A DNA stretch of 64,000 nt. Source: Moorella glycerini. Lineage in GTDB: Bacteria; Bacillota; DSM-521; Neomoorellales; Neomoorellaceae. A program made the translations under genes and the position numbers. Of the stretch, positions 25,219 through 34,212 are shown piece by piece. The DNA lies in assembly GCF_009735625.1 (NCBI RefSeq), contig NZ_CP046244.1:372001-436000 (forward strand), given 5' to 3'. Below the pieces are notes generated by a model. That model saw only the letters and a program-made list of their open reading frames with translations, made no database searches and was not told the DNA's origin. Each line of letters begins with the position of its first letter. The stretch's first letter is position 1.

Positions 25219-25860
25219 ATGGTCACCAAACAACGCCTGCTCCTGGTCGATGATCATACTTTAATCCGCAAGGGCCTGCGCCTGCTCATGGCCGGCTGGG
25301 AAGGCTTTGAAGTGGTAGGCGAGGCCGGCGACGGCCAGGAAGCCATCGAGCTGGCCCTGGAACTAAAACCGGATATTGTCCTCATGGACATCTATATGCC
25401 CCGCCTGGATGGCCTGGAGGCAACCCGCCGCTTGAAAGCCCTGTTGCCGGAAATAAAGGTAGTCATCCTGACGGTGGCTGACGACGACGAAGCCTTCCGG
25501 GCGGCCCTGGAGGTCGGCGCCGAAGGTTACCTCTTAAAAACCGTCGAACCCCAGCACCTCTATTACCTGCTCCAGGAGGTGGCCCGCGGCGAGGTACCCC
25601 TGGCTTCCGCCCTGACGAAGAAGATCCTGCCCCAGCTTAAAGCCCAGGAAAAAGGCGACCTTTTAAGCCCGCGGGAAAAAGAGGTGCTAACTCTAGTTGC
25701 CCGTGGTCTTAGCAACCGGGAAATCGCCGGCCGGCTCTTCATCAGCGAGAATACCGTTAAAAACCATCTGCGCAGCATTCTGGAAAAACTGCAGACTAAA
25801 AACCGCCAGCAGGCCGTCCATTACGCCCTGCAGCACGGTCTGGTAAAGTTAAGGGAATAA
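25219..25860 (+). CDS. NarL/FixJ-family response regulator
   Basis: 213 residues. The receiver domain (residues 5-120) has the acidic pair D11-D12, the phospho-acceptor D57 in [11 protein letters not shown] near 86 ([11 protein letters not shown]) and K108 in YLLKTVEP. The C-terminal LuxR-type helix-turn-helix is complete: [36 protein letters not shown]. No histidine kinase gene is adjacent, so it is an orphan in this window. It lies upstream of the hydrogenase operon and might control it, but this is only proximity. Confidence 0.93.
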   Translation: MVTKQRLLLVDDHTLIRKGLRLLMAGWEGFEVVGEAGDGQEAIELALELKPDIVLMDIYMPRLDGLEATRRLKALLPEIKVVILTVADDDEAFRAALEVGAEGYLLKTVEPQHLYYLLQEVARGEVPLASALTKKILPQLKAQEKGDLLSPREKEVLTLVARGLSNREIAGRLFISENTVKNHLRSILEKLQTKNRQQAVHYALQHGLVKLRE

Positions 25861-26226
25861 GGCCTGGCGGCCAGGGCATCCCGTATAAGGAGCACCTTTG
25901 CCTACCCCTCCACGGCAAATTTAAAGGAATAGTCCGAAAGAACTATTATAATTAGTCCTTCCGGGTCTGTCCGGGGATAAGAAAGAAGGTTTATGTTAAA
26001 AGAAAACTTCCTGGCAAGGCGAGGGCGAGCTCTTTCTTGGCGGTAGAGGGTATTTAAAAGCAGGAGAAAGGAGGTTATCGTGAGGTAAGTTCTAGATGAT
26101 ACTTTCACACTTCTATCCAGGCCATAAAGTGACAAGAGAAAGTAATGATAAGGTTGACGCTATTTTTTTAAAAGTTATCCTTGTGATGGCACCTGCAAGT
26201 ACATAGTCTTCAGGAGGTGGAGATTA
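25861..26226 (+). promoter_or_regulatory. 366-bp hydrogenase upstream region
   Basis: No gene seen. It holds a GC-rich imperfect inverted repeat right after the response regulator (CCTGGCGGCCAGG), a 6-bp stem AATAGT/ACTATT near 25928-25950, and a candidate promoter TTGACG (26154-26159), 16 bases, TATCCT (26176-26181), 45 bases before hydB. The long region suggests regulation of the hydrogenase operon. Confidence 0.5.
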
Positions 26227-27279
26227 ATGTCCGTAGCCTATGCCCGCCAGGCAGAGTGGGGTATACCCCAGCTCTATCTTTTACCTGCGGCAAAATTAAA
26301 CCCCTTCCTCGAGGAGTTAAAGGAGTATTATACCGTCATCGGCCCGGTAGCCAGAGGCAAGGAATTCGTCTTCGCGCCGGTAGCGAAGCCCGAAGAACTG
26401 GCCCTTAGTTATCAAACCACCCTGTTGCCGCCCAAGAAAGTGCTGCACCTCCCCTTTGAAGTCCTCTTTTCCTTCCACGAAGACCAGCAAATCGTCGAAA
26501 CCGCGCCGGAGCAGCGGCCCCAGGTCATCTTCGGTATTCATCCCTGTGATGTCCGCGCCATCTTAATCCTGGATAAAGCCTACACTGCCGAATATCCCGA
26601 TCCTTACTATATTGCCAAACGCCGGCATACCCTCCTGGTGGCTCTCAACTGCGCGGAACCGGGGGAAAACTGCTTCTGCCAGTCCCTGGGCACCGGGCCG
26701 GATCTAAAGGAAGGCTATGACCTCCTGCTGACCGACCTGGGCCACGGCTATCTCATCGAGGTCGGCAGCCCCTGGGGCCGGGAATTAGTCCAGACCATGG
26801 ACCTGGCTCCTGCCCCCCGGGTAGCTATGGTCGAGAAACAAAAGGTACTGGAAAATGCCCGGCGCAAGTTTCATAAGAAACTCAATACCCAGGGCTTGCC
26901 TGAACTCCTGGAAGAAAACTTCCGCCACCCCATCTGGGAAGAACTCATGCACGATTGCCTGGCCTGCGGTTCCTGCACCATGGTCTGCCCCACCTGCTTC
27001 TGTTACAACGTGGTAGATAAGATTGACCTCAATCTCAAGAGCGGTAAGCGCCAGCGGGAATGGGATTCCTGCATGCTGCTGGAATACGCCCAGGTGGCCC
27101 TCGGCCATAACTTTCGCAAAGACCGGGATGCCCGGGTGAAACAGCGGATTTACCATAAACTGGTCTACTATGAGCCCCAGTTTAGTACCCTGGGCTGTGT
27201 CGGTTGTGGCCGCTGCATCAAGACCTGTGTCAAGAAAATCGACATCACCGATGTCATCAGCCGGCTGAGGGGGGAATAG
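26227..27279 (+). CDS. hydB: Sulfhydrogenase-type beta subunit (electron transfer)
   Basis: 350 residues, family of HydB/AsrA proteins. The N-terminal two-thirds forms a domain with IFGIHPCDVRAILILDKAY and ALNCAEPGENCFCQSLG. The C-terminal third holds two [4Fe-4S] motifs, CLACGSCTMVCPTCFC and CVGCGRCIKTC. In group 3b [NiFe] hydrogenases this subunit links the small subunit to the flavin subunit. The start ATG follows AGGAGGTGG. It is the first gene of the hydB-G-D-A set; the next gene starts after two bases. Alternative: subunit A of a dissimilatory sulfite reductase, but the hydrogenase genes that follow decide against it. Confidence 0.93.
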   Translation: MSVAYARQAEWGIPQLYLLPAAKLNPFLEELKEYYTVIGPVARGKEFVFAPVAKPEELALSYQTTLLPPKKVLHLPFEVLFSFHEDQQIVETAPEQRPQVIFGIHPCDVRAILILDKAYTAEYPDPYYIAKRRHTLLVALNCAEPGENCFCQSLGTGPDLKEGYDLLLTDLGHGYLIEVGSPWGRELVQTMDLAPAPRVAMVEKQKVLENARRKFHKKLNTQGLPELLEENFRHPIWEELMHDCLACGSCTMVCPTCFCYNVVDKIDLNLKSGKRQREWDSCMLLEYAQVALGHNFRKDRDARVKQRIYHKLVYYEPQFSTLGCVGCGRCIKTCVKKIDITDVISRLRGE

Positions 27280-27281
27280 GG

Positions 27282-28130
27282 GTGTTCAATCCATTTAAGC
27301 CCGAACGCGCCGTCATCAAGGAGATTATAAAGGAAACGGCAGATACCACCACCTACACCTTCAGCTTCCTGGACAACGGGGTGCGCCAGGAATTCCGCTT
27401 CCGGCCGGGTCAGTTTAACATGCTCACCATTTTCGGCATCGGCGAGGCGCCCATTTCCATCAGTTCCAACCCGGCCGATCTAGAGACCTTCCAGCATACC
27501 GTCCGCCATGTGGGCAACGTCACCAATGCCTTGAGTAAGATGCAACCCGGCGCTATGGTGGGTATCCGCGGGCCCTATGGCACGGGCTGGCCCCTGGATG
27601 TTTTACCCATCAAGAACTTGCTTATTGTTGCCGGCGGTATCGGCCTGGCCCCTTTACGGCCGGTTATCCAGGAAGTCATTAATCGCCGCCAGGAATTCGG
27701 CCAGGTGGAAGTCCTCTACGGTGCCCGCACCCCGGCAGAACTTCTTTATCCCGCCGAGTATGACACCTGGCGCCAGGCAGGGATATCCTTACGCCTGACG
27801 GTAGACGCCGTACCAAGCGGCAACACCTGGGAGGGACAGGTAGGAGTGGTCACCGACCTTTTCCGGTACATGTCTTCCCGGCCGGAAGAAACCACCGTTT
27901 TTACCTGTGGCCCGGAGATCATGATGAGCTACGTTGTGAAAGGGTTGCTGGCCCGCGGTTTCCGGCCGGAGCAGATCTACGTTTCCCTGGAGCGGCGTAT
28001 GAACTGTGGCGTCAAAAAGTGCGGCAAGTGCCAGATTGGCCCCAAGTTTGTCTGCCGCGACGGCCCGGTTTTTGCCTATGCCGAGCTTTTAACCTTACCG
28101 GAAGAAGTTTTAGGAGGTGCGGCCAGGTGA
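27282..28130 (+). CDS. hydG: Sulfhydrogenase-type gamma subunit (FAD, NAD(P) binding)
   Basis: 282 residues starting at the GTG at 27282, set by AGGGGGG upstream. It belongs to the ferredoxin-NADP reductase-like family. The FAD part shows RFRPGQFNMLTIFGIGEAPISISS, and the nucleotide part VAGGIGLAPLRPVIQEV and FTCGPEIMMSYVV. The C-terminal [2Fe-2S] motif is CGVKKCGKCQIGPKFVC. It transfers electrons between NAD(P)H and the Fe-S chain of the hydrogenase in the cytoplasm. It overlaps hydD by four bases. Confidence 0.93.
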   Translation: MFNPFKPERAVIKEIIKETADTTTYTFSFLDNGVRQEFRFRPGQFNMLTIFGIGEAPISISSNPADLETFQHTVRHVGNVTNALSKMQPGAMVGIRGPYGTGWPLDVLPIKNLLIVAGGIGLAPLRPVIQEVINRRQEFGQVEVLYGARTPAELLYPAEYDTWRQAGISLRLTVDAVPSGNTWEGQVGVVTDLFRYMSSRPEETTVFTCGPEIMMSYVVKGLLARGFRPEQIYVSLERRMNCGVKKCGKCQIGPKFVCRDGPVFAYAELLTLPEEVLGGAAR

Positions 28131-28888
28131 GCAAACCCCGTGTTGCTGTCTATAAAATGAGTTCCTGTGCCGGCTGCCAGCTGGAGATCCTCAACCTGGA
28201 ACCCATCCTGCTGGATCTCCTGGGGACAGTGGAATTGAGTTATTTCGTCATGGCCCGCCGGGAAAACGAGCCCGGTCCCTACGACATTGGCCTGGTGGAA
28301 GGCGCCATCACCTGCGGCGAGGAGATTGAGCGGTTGAAAAAAGCCCGCCAGGAGTGTCACCTGCTGGTGGCCCTGGGTTCCTGCGCCTGTTACGGCGGCC
28401 TGCCTTCCATTAAAAACTGGCAGCCCCAGCGGGTGGTGGAAAGCCGCGTCTATGACAACCTGGCGGCCATCCATTCCACCACTGCCTACGGCATCGACTA
28501 CTACGTACCGGTCGATGCCTACCTCAAGGGCTGCCCGGTGAGCCGCGAGGAATTACTGGATTTTATTAAAAGCACCCTGCTGGGTGTGCGGCCCTATTTA
28601 AGGCCCCACAGCGTCTGCGTGGAGTGCAAGCTGCACGAAAACGTCTGCCTTTTCGTCACTGATGGGGCGATCTGCCTGGGGCCGGTCACCACAGCCGGCT
28701 GTGGCGCCCTCTGCCCTTCCCGGGGCAAGCCCTGCGACGGCTGCCGCGGCCCGGCTAACGACGCCAACACCGTCTCCCTGGCCCAGACCATGGTTTCCTA
28801 CGGCCTGCACCACAGCGACATTGCGCGTTACTTTCGCAAGTTCGCCGGCATGACGCCGGAATTCAGCAAGGGGGCGGAGGCTGTATGA
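28127..28888 (+). CDS. hydD: [NiFe] hydrogenase small (delta) subunit
   Basis: 253 residues from the GTG at 28127, seven bases after AGGAGGTG. The proximal-cluster ligands are visible: SSCAGCQLEIL (C14, C17), ALGSCACYGGLPS, and KGCPVSREELLDFI. The C-terminal part VCVECKLHENVC and AGCGALCPSRGKPCDGC carries medial/distal cluster ligands. There is no Tat signal, consistent with a soluble cytoplasmic enzyme of group 3. It overlaps hydG and hydA by four bases each, so the subunits are made in step. Confidence 0.94.
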   Translation: MSKPRVAVYKMSSCAGCQLEILNLEPILLDLLGTVELSYFVMARRENEPGPYDIGLVEGAITCGEEIERLKKARQECHLLVALGSCACYGGLPSIKNWQPQRVVESRVYDNLAAIHSTTAYGIDYYVPVDAYLKGCPVSREELLDFIKSTLLGVRPYLRPHSVCVECKLHENVCLFVTDGAICLGPVTTAGCGALCPSRGKPCDGCRGPANDANTVSLAQTMVSYGLHHSDIARYFRKFAGMTPEFSKGAEAV

Positions 28889-30168
28889 CGGAACAGGCCA
28901 TCCAGGTCGACTACATCGCCCGCGTTGAGGGCGAAGGGGCTTTAAAAATTAAAGTCAAGGACGGCAATATCAGCGAACTGCAGTTACGGATCTTCGAACC
29001 GCCGCGCTTCTTCCAGGGTTTCCTGGTAGGGCGGCGTTACGACGAAGTGCCGGGCATCGTCTCGCGCATCTGCGGCATTTGCCCCGCTTCTCACCAGCTA
29101 ACGGCCATCCAGGCCCTGGAAGACGCCCTGGGCATAGAGGTCAGCCAGCAGACAAAGGATTTGCGCCTGCTGCTGGCCTTGAGCCAGTGGATCCAGAGCC
29201 ATACCCTGCACATCTATTTCCTGGCCCTGCCCGATTTTTTGGGCTATGAAAGCGCCATTGCCCTGGCCAGAGACCACCTCCCGGCGGTGCAAAGGGCTTT
29301 AGAACTCAAGCGCCTGGGTAATGATCTCACCATGCTGGTTGGCGGCCGGGAGGTGCATCCCGTAACGCCTGCCGTCGGCGGCTTTACCTCCGTTCCCAGC
29401 CGGCAGGAACTGCAGGCCATCGGCGAGCGCCTGGCAGTCGCCCGGGCCGACGCCCTGGCCACCATCGACCTGGTCGCTTCCCTGTCCATCCCCGCCCTGG
29501 AACGGGATTGCGAGCACGTCGCTTTAAGCGACGCTGACGGTTATGCCGTCAACGGCGGCCGCCTGGTTTCCACCAAAGGCCTGAACATCCCGGCCTGGCA
29601 GTACCGCAGCCATATTAAGGAGCGCCACCTGGAGCATTCCAACGCCCTCCACTCTTACATTGAAGGCCGCGGTAGTTTCCTGGTGGGACCCCTGGCCCGG
29701 GTCAACCTCAACCTGGAAAAACTAACCCCCGCCGCTCGTAAGATAGCCAGAGAAACCGGGGTTTTCCCCACCGGCAATCCCTTTTACAGCGCCCTGGCCC
29801 GGTCCATTGAACTCCTGCACAGCATCGATGCCTGCCTGGCACTAATCGACCGGCTGGACCCCCGGCCGGATAACGTGCCCTATACCGTCCAGGCCGGGCA
29901 GGGCTTTGCCATCACCGAAGCACCGCGGGGCATCCTTTATCACAGCTACCGCCTCAATAACCAGGGCCTGATTGAAGAGGCGGATATCGTTACCCCGACG
30001 GCCCACAACGTAGCCAGTATGGAGGAGGACCTGCGGGTCTTTGCCCCCGGCGTCCTGGACCTGCCTATTGAAGAAGCCACCCTGAAGTGTGAAATGGTTA
30101 TCCGCAATTACGACCCCTGTATCTCCTGCTCGGTTCATGCCTTGCGCCTGGAGATCGAGAGGGAATAA
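28885..30168 (+). CDS. hydA: [NiFe] hydrogenase large (alpha) subunit
   Basis: 427 residues. The Ni-binding L1 motif is R61-I-C63-G-I-C66-P-A-S-H70 and the L2 motif is D410-P-C412-I-S-C415-S-V-H418. Nine residues (ALRLEIERE) follow His418, a short extension for removal by the maturation protease encoded directly downstream. Motifs and gene order hydB-G-D-A indicate group 3b (NADP-linked, bidirectional, also able to reduce sulfur in archaeal members). In an acetogen it would link H2 to NADPH for CO2 fixation. Confidence 0.95.
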   Translation: MTEQAIQVDYIARVEGEGALKIKVKDGNISELQLRIFEPPRFFQGFLVGRRYDEVPGIVSRICGICPASHQLTAIQALEDALGIEVSQQTKDLRLLLALSQWIQSHTLHIYFLALPDFLGYESAIALARDHLPAVQRALELKRLGNDLTMLVGGREVHPVTPAVGGFTSVPSRQELQAIGERLAVARADALATIDLVASLSIPALERDCEHVALSDADGYAVNGGRLVSTKGLNIPAWQYRSHIKERHLEHSNALHSYIEGRGSFLVGPLARVNLNLEKLTPAARKIARETGVFPTGNPFYSALARSIELLHSIDACLALIDRLDPRPDNVPYTVQAGQGFAITEAPRGILYHSYRLNNQGLIEEADIVTPTAHNVASMEEDLRVFAPGVLDLPIEEATLKCEMVIRNYDPCISCSVHALRLEIERE

Positions 30169-30170
30169 CC

Positions 30171-30641
30171 ATGACCAGAGTGGTTATCGGCTGCGGGAAC
30201 CCCCTGGCCGGCGATGACGGCGTGGGCCTAAAAGTAATTGAAGAACTGGAACGCCGGGGACTGCCGCCGGGCGTCAAAACCATCCCCGCCGGTCTTCCCG
30301 GCCTGGCCCTGCTGGGACTCTTACGCGGGGCCGAGCAGGCCGTCATTGTCGATGCCGTCCATGCCGGCCAGGAACCTGGTACCGTAATCTGCTGCCAGGA
30401 AAAGGACCTGGCCCGGCTTTCCTGGCGGAGCCTCTCCTTACACAATTTAGGTATTGGTGAAGCCCTGGCCCTGGGACGGCTGGTAGACCCGGCCACCTTC
30501 CCGCCGCGGCTAATCCTGGTAGGCATCCAGGCCGGTTCACTGACACCGGGACAAACTAATTTAAGTCCCCCGGTCGCTGCCGCCCTGCCCCTGGCTGTGG
30601 CAACCATCTACCAGCTACTAGGCGGTGGTAATGGTGCATGA
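30171..30641 (+). CDS. Hydrogenase maturation protease (HycI/HoxW type)
   Basis: 156 residues. It carries GCGNPLAGDDGVGLKVIEEL at the N-terminus (the Glu/Asp that senses Ni is replaced or placed in the GDDG loop) and VIVDAVHAGQEPG (second Asp), with SLHNLGIGEAL near residue 86 (conserved His). It removes the C-terminal extension of HydA after Ni insertion. It starts two bases after hydA and overlaps hypA. Confidence 0.92.
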   Translation: MTRVVIGCGNPLAGDDGVGLKVIEELERRGLPPGVKTIPAGLPGLALLGLLRGAEQAVIVDAVHAGQEPGTVICCQEKDLARLSWRSLSLHNLGIGEALALGRLVDPATFPPRLILVGIQAGSLTPGQTNLSPPVAAALPLAVATIYQLLGGGNGA

Positions 30642-30975
30642 ACTCGCCCTGGCCCAGGAAGCAGTGCGCCTGGTAGCCCGGGATGCAACCCGGCGGGGTT
30701 GCCAGCAGGTTACGCGCGTAAAGCTCCGTTGCGGGGAATTGACAGCAGTCCTCCCCGAGGCCGTGCGCCTGGCCTTTACCTGCGCCAGCCGGGGCACGTT
30801 ACTGGAAGGGGCAGTACTGGACATCGCCACTACCCCGGCCAGGGCCCTGTGCTCTAGCTGTGGCGTCGAATTCCGGCCGGAAGAATGGCTTCTCCTCTGC
30901 CCCCGCTGCCATACCCCGGGCGCCCGGCTCTTATCCGGCCGGGAAATGGAAGTGGTATCCTACGAAGGGAAGTGA
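30631..30975 (+). CDS. hypA: Hydrogenase nickel incorporation protein HypA
   Basis: 114 residues from the ATG at 30631, or 113 from the GTG at 30634, which would give the canonical Met-His-Glu N-terminus needed for Ni binding; both lie at good distance from AGGCGG. The zinc site is CSSCGVEF..LLCPRCHTPGARLL. It delivers nickel to the large subunit together with HypB. Length matches the family (113-118). Confidence 0.93.
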   Translation: MVHELALAQEAVRLVARDATRRGCQQVTRVKLRCGELTAVLPEAVRLAFTCASRGTLLEGAVLDIATTPARALCSSCGVEFRPEEWLLLCPRCHTPGARLLSGREMEVVSYEGK

Positions 30976-30979
30976 AAAT

Positions 30980-31672
30980 ATGGCTGACTTCAAGGTTATC
31001 CTGGCCCAGGACCTGCGGCAGGCCAACCGTGACCAGGCCGCGGCCAACCGGGCCCGTTTTCAAGCCAGTGGCGTAACGGTAGTTAACCTCATCAGCAGCC
31101 CGGGGGCCGGCAAGACCAGCATCCTGGAAGCCACCCTGGCCCGCCTGGCCAAGGAGATGAAGATCGGGGTCATCGAAGGTGATATCGCCACCAGCCGCGA
31201 CGCCGCCCGTATCGCCGGCTGGAAAGTACCGGTAGTGCAGATCAACACCGCCGGTGCCTGCCACCTGGACGCCGCCCTTATCGCCGCCGCCCTGCCGGAG
31301 CTACCCCTGGCAGAGCTGGAGTTGCTCTTTATCGAAAACGTCGGCAACCTGGTCTGCCCGGCCGAGTTTGACCTGGGCGAAGACGTCAAGGTTAGCATCT
31401 TGAGCGTTGCTGAAGGCAGCGACAAGCCTTTGAAGTACCCCCTGGTATTCCAGGAAGCCCGGGTCCTGCTCTTAAATAAAATTGACCTCCTGTCCTATAC
31501 CGACTTCGACCTGGCCGCCTTCCGCCAGGACCTCAAAGCTTTAAACCCCAATCTCATGGTAATAACCCTCTCGGCGCGTACGGGAGAAGGTCTTGAGGAA
31601 TGGTTTTTATGGCTCAAACAGCTGGTAGCCTCGAAAAAACAACAAACCTCCCCCTGCGGCGCTACCGCCTGA
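30980..31672 (+). CDS. hypB: Hydrogenase nickel incorporation GTPase HypB
   Basis: 230 residues from the ATG at 30980 (GAAGGGA upstream). The P-loop is SSPGAGKTSILEATLARL; further GTPase motifs are VIEGDIATSRDAARI, the metal-binding NTAGACHLDAALI, FIENVGNLVCPAEFDLGE and LLLNKIDLL. The N-terminal His-rich nickel store of some HypBs is missing, and there is no CxxCGC motif, so this is the short form. It overlaps the hypF gene by about 64 bases. Confidence 0.94.
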   Translation: MADFKVILAQDLRQANRDQAAANRARFQASGVTVVNLISSPGAGKTSILEATLARLAKEMKIGVIEGDIATSRDAARIAGWKVPVVQINTAGACHLDAALIAAALPELPLAELELLFIENVGNLVCPAEFDLGEDVKVSILSVAEGSDKPLKYPLVFQEARVLLLNKIDLLSYTDFDLAAFRQDLKALNPNLMVITLSARTGEGLEEWFLWLKQLVASKKQQTSPCGATA

Positions 31673-33924
31673 CCCTCCAGGGTATCGTCCAGGGCGTCGG
31701 CTTCCGCCCTTTTATTTACCGCCTGGCCCGGACCTGGGGCATCCGGGGGGAGGTCTATAATGCCAGCAGCGGGGTGTGTATCGACGCCGAAGGGGAAGCG
31801 GAGCGGCTGGAAAGCTTTATCCGGGAGATCCTGACCCGGCCGCCCCGCCTGGCCAGGATCTCCGCCTGGCAACAGGAGGAATTGCCGCCTAAAGGCTGGC
31901 TGGATTTTAAGATTAAAACAAGCATAGCCGGGTCAGAACAAAAGGTAGTGGCTTCCCCAGATGTAGCCTTGTGCCCTGATTGCCGGCGGGAAATCCTGGA
32001 CCCGGCCGACCGCCATTATCGTTATCCCTTTACCAACTGTACCAGCTGCGGCCCCCGTTTTACCATCATTTATACCCTGCCCTACGACCGCGTCCGGACG
32101 GCCATGGCCCTTTTCCCGCTCTGCTCCGATTGTGCGGCTGAATATGGCAACCCCGCCGACCGGCGTTTCCACGCCCAGCCCGTAGCCTGCCCGTCCTGCG
32201 GGCCGCGGGCGACCCTGCTGGATAATAAAGGACAGCCGGTAGCCGGCGACTGGGTAGAGCTGGCAGCCTCCTTCCTGCGCCGTGGCTGCATCCTGGCCGT
32301 CAAAGGCCTGGGCGGGTTCCACCTGGCCGTTGATGCCACCAATAATGAAGCCGTAGCCAATTTACGCCGCCGTAAGGGCCGCCCCGCCAAGCCTTTCGCC
32401 GTCATGGCCCGGGACCTGGCCACGGTCCAAAAATACTGTTATGTCAGCCAGGAGGAAGCCGGCCTCCTGCTAGGGCCAGCAGCTCCCATCGTTCTCTTAC
32501 GCCGGCGGCCGCATACCGATCTCGCCCCGGAGGTAGCGCCGGGCCTGAGGAGCCTGGGAGTCATGCTGCCCTATACCCCCCTGCACCTGCTCCTCCTCCA
32601 GGCCGGCCCGCCGCTCATCGTCATGACCAGCGCCAATATCAGCGACCTCCCCCTGATCAAGGAGGAGGCCAAGGCCCTGCAAGAGCTGGCCGGTGTGGCC
32701 GATTATTTCTTAAGCCACAACCGGGAGATAGTCAACCGTTGCGACGATTCCGTAGTGGCCTGGCGGCTGGGGGAAACCCACTTTTACCGGCGTTCCCGGG
32801 GGTTTGTCCCGGCAGCCTTGCAGCTCGACCTGCCGGATGGACCGGATGTCCTGGCGGCAGGTAGCGACCTGAAGAACACCTTTTGCCTGCTTAAAGGTAG
32901 GGAAGCTTTCTTAAGCCAGCATATCGGCGATCTGGCCCCAGTAGAAACCCAGGCAGCCTGGCGGGAAGCCCTGGAGCGCCTGCAGGTTTTATGCGACTGC
33001 CGCCCGGAAATTATTGCCTGCGACCTGCATCCTGGCTATTACTCCACCCGCCTGGCCCACGAACTGGGTTCTAACGTGGTCGGCGTCCAGCACCACCACG
33101 CTCACCTGGCCAGTTGCCTGGCGGAAAACGGCGTTACCAGTCCGGCTTTAGGGTTAATCTGTGACGGCACCGGCTACGGCCTGGATGGCGCCGTCTGGGG
33201 CGGGGAGATTTTGCTGGGGTCCTATAAAAGTTTTCAGCGTCTTTATCATCTGCGCTACGTCCCCCTGCCCGGCGGCGACCAGGGGGCGCGCCATCCCTGG
33301 TATATGGCCGTGAGCTACCTGTACCACTACCTGGGTTCCGGCGCGGGGACAACCGCGGCCCGGGAACTCTTTGACCGCCAGGGGCCGGCCCTGGAAATAG
33401 TCCTGCAAATGCTTAACCGTAATTTCCAGCTCGTTCCCACTTCCAGCCTGGGCCGGCTGTTCGATGCCGTCGCCGCCTTATGCGGCATCTGCCTGGAAAA
33501 TACCTACGACGGCCAAGCCGCCTGCGCCCTGGAGGAAGCCGCCCTGGCTGCCGGTGGAGCCTGGGCCGGCTGGCCACCCTATCCCTTTGACCTGACTGGC
33601 GCAGAAATGGACCCGGGAGCAATGATCAAAGCCATCTGGCAGGACCTGCAAAAAGGCGTAGAAGTACCTGTTATTGCCGCCCGCTTTCACCGCACCCTGG
33701 CAGAAATGCTCCTCCAGGCCGTCCTGCGGGCCGCCAGCTTTACCGGCCTGCGGGGGGTAGCCTTGAGCGGCGGCGTCTGGCATAACAGCCTCTTGCTGGA
33801 AGAGATAAGCCGGGAGCTGGCCAAAAGGGGATTTACCGTCTATCGCCACCGGCTCGTGCCGCCCAATGACGGCGGTTTAAGTCTTGGCCAGGCGGCCGTT
33901 GCCCGGGAAATAGGGAGTGGATGA
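31609..33924 (+). CDS. hypF: Carbamoyltransferase HypF (CN ligand synthesis)
   Basis: About 771 residues. The order is complete: acylphosphatase domain (RRYRLTLQGIVQGVGFRPFIYRLA), two zinc motifs (CPDCRREILDP with YPFTNCTSCGPRFT, and CSDCAAEYGNP with ACPSCGPRATLL), YrdC-like domain (LAVKGLGGFHLAVDATN, KGRPAKPFAVMARD) and Kae1-like domain (QHHHAHLASCLAENG, LICDGTGYGLDGAVWGGEIL, ALSGGVWHNSLL). It makes carbamoyl-adenylate and passes the carbamoyl group to HypE. The start is uncertain within three codons; the ATG at 31609 is better spaced from GAGGA than that at 31600. Confidence 0.95.
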   Translation: MAQTAGSLEKTTNLPLRRYRLTLQGIVQGVGFRPFIYRLARTWGIRGEVYNASSGVCIDAEGEAERLESFIREILTRPPRLARISAWQQEELPPKGWLDFKIKTSIAGSEQKVVASPDVALCPDCRREILDPADRHYRYPFTNCTSCGPRFTIIYTLPYDRVRTAMALFPLCSDCAAEYGNPADRRFHAQPVACPSCGPRATLLDNKGQPVAGDWVELAASFLRRGCILAVKGLGGFHLAVDATNNEAVANLRRRKGRPAKPFAVMARDLATVQKYCYVSQEEAGLLLGPAAPIVLLRRRPHTDLAPEVAPGLRSLGVMLPYTPLHLLLLQAGPPLIVMTSANISDLPLIKEEAKALQELAGVADYFLSHNREIVNRCDDSVVAWRLGETHFYRRSRGFVPAALQLDLPDGPDVLAAGSDLKNTFCLLKGREAFLSQHIGDLAPVETQAAWREALERLQVLCDCRPEIIACDLHPGYYSTRLAHELGSNVVGVQHHHAHLASCLAENGVTSPALGLICDGTGYGLDGAVWGGEILLGSYKSFQRLYHLRYVPLPGGDQGARHPWYMAVSYLYHYLGSGAGTTAARELFDRQGPALEIVLQMLNRNFQLVPTSSLGRLFDAVAALCGICLENTYDGQAACALEEAALAAGGAWAGWPPYPFDLTGAEMDPGAMIKAIWQDLQKGVEVPVIAARFHRTLAEMLLQAVLRAASFTGLRGVALSGGVWHNSLLLEEISRELAKRGFTVYRHRLVPPNDGGLSLGQAAVAREIGSG

Positions 33925-33930
33925 AGACAG

Positions 33931-34197
33931 ATGTGTCTGGGAGTACCGGCCCGCATCATTGCCATTGAGGCCGACGGCGTGCAGGCTACGGTGGAAACCA
34001 GGGGCGTCCAGGCCAGGGTCAGCCTGGCCCTGGTGGAGGGCTGCCGGCCCGGGAGCTACGTCCTGGTCCATGCCGGCCATGCCATCAGCGTAATTAATAC
34101 GGAAGAAGCTGAGGCCCGCTTGAATCTGTGGAAGGAGTTAATCGCCTTCAAGGAGGCATCTTTTATGAGTGCTAATACCTCCACCATTGAATTATAA
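33931..34197 (+). CDS. hypC: HypC/HybG/HupF family hydrogenase assembly chaperone
   Basis: 88 residues starting MCLGVPARIIAIEAD, with the essential Cys2 that binds Fe and HypD. VLVHAGHAISVINTEEAEARLNLW is the conserved C-terminal helix region. It starts six bases after hypF. The family length is 75-95 residues. Confidence 0.95.
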   Translation: MCLGVPARIIAIEADGVQATVETRGVQARVSLALVEGCRPGSYVLVHAGHAISVINTEEAEARLNLWKELIAFKEASFMSANTSTIEL

Positions 34198-34212
34198 ATA
34201 TGTTGGGTGTAG

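Noticed and set aside
26188-26205. TGGCAC followed by TGCAAG as a sigma-54 promoter before hydB
   Set aside because: The spacing and the -12 element (TTGC) do not fit the consensus.
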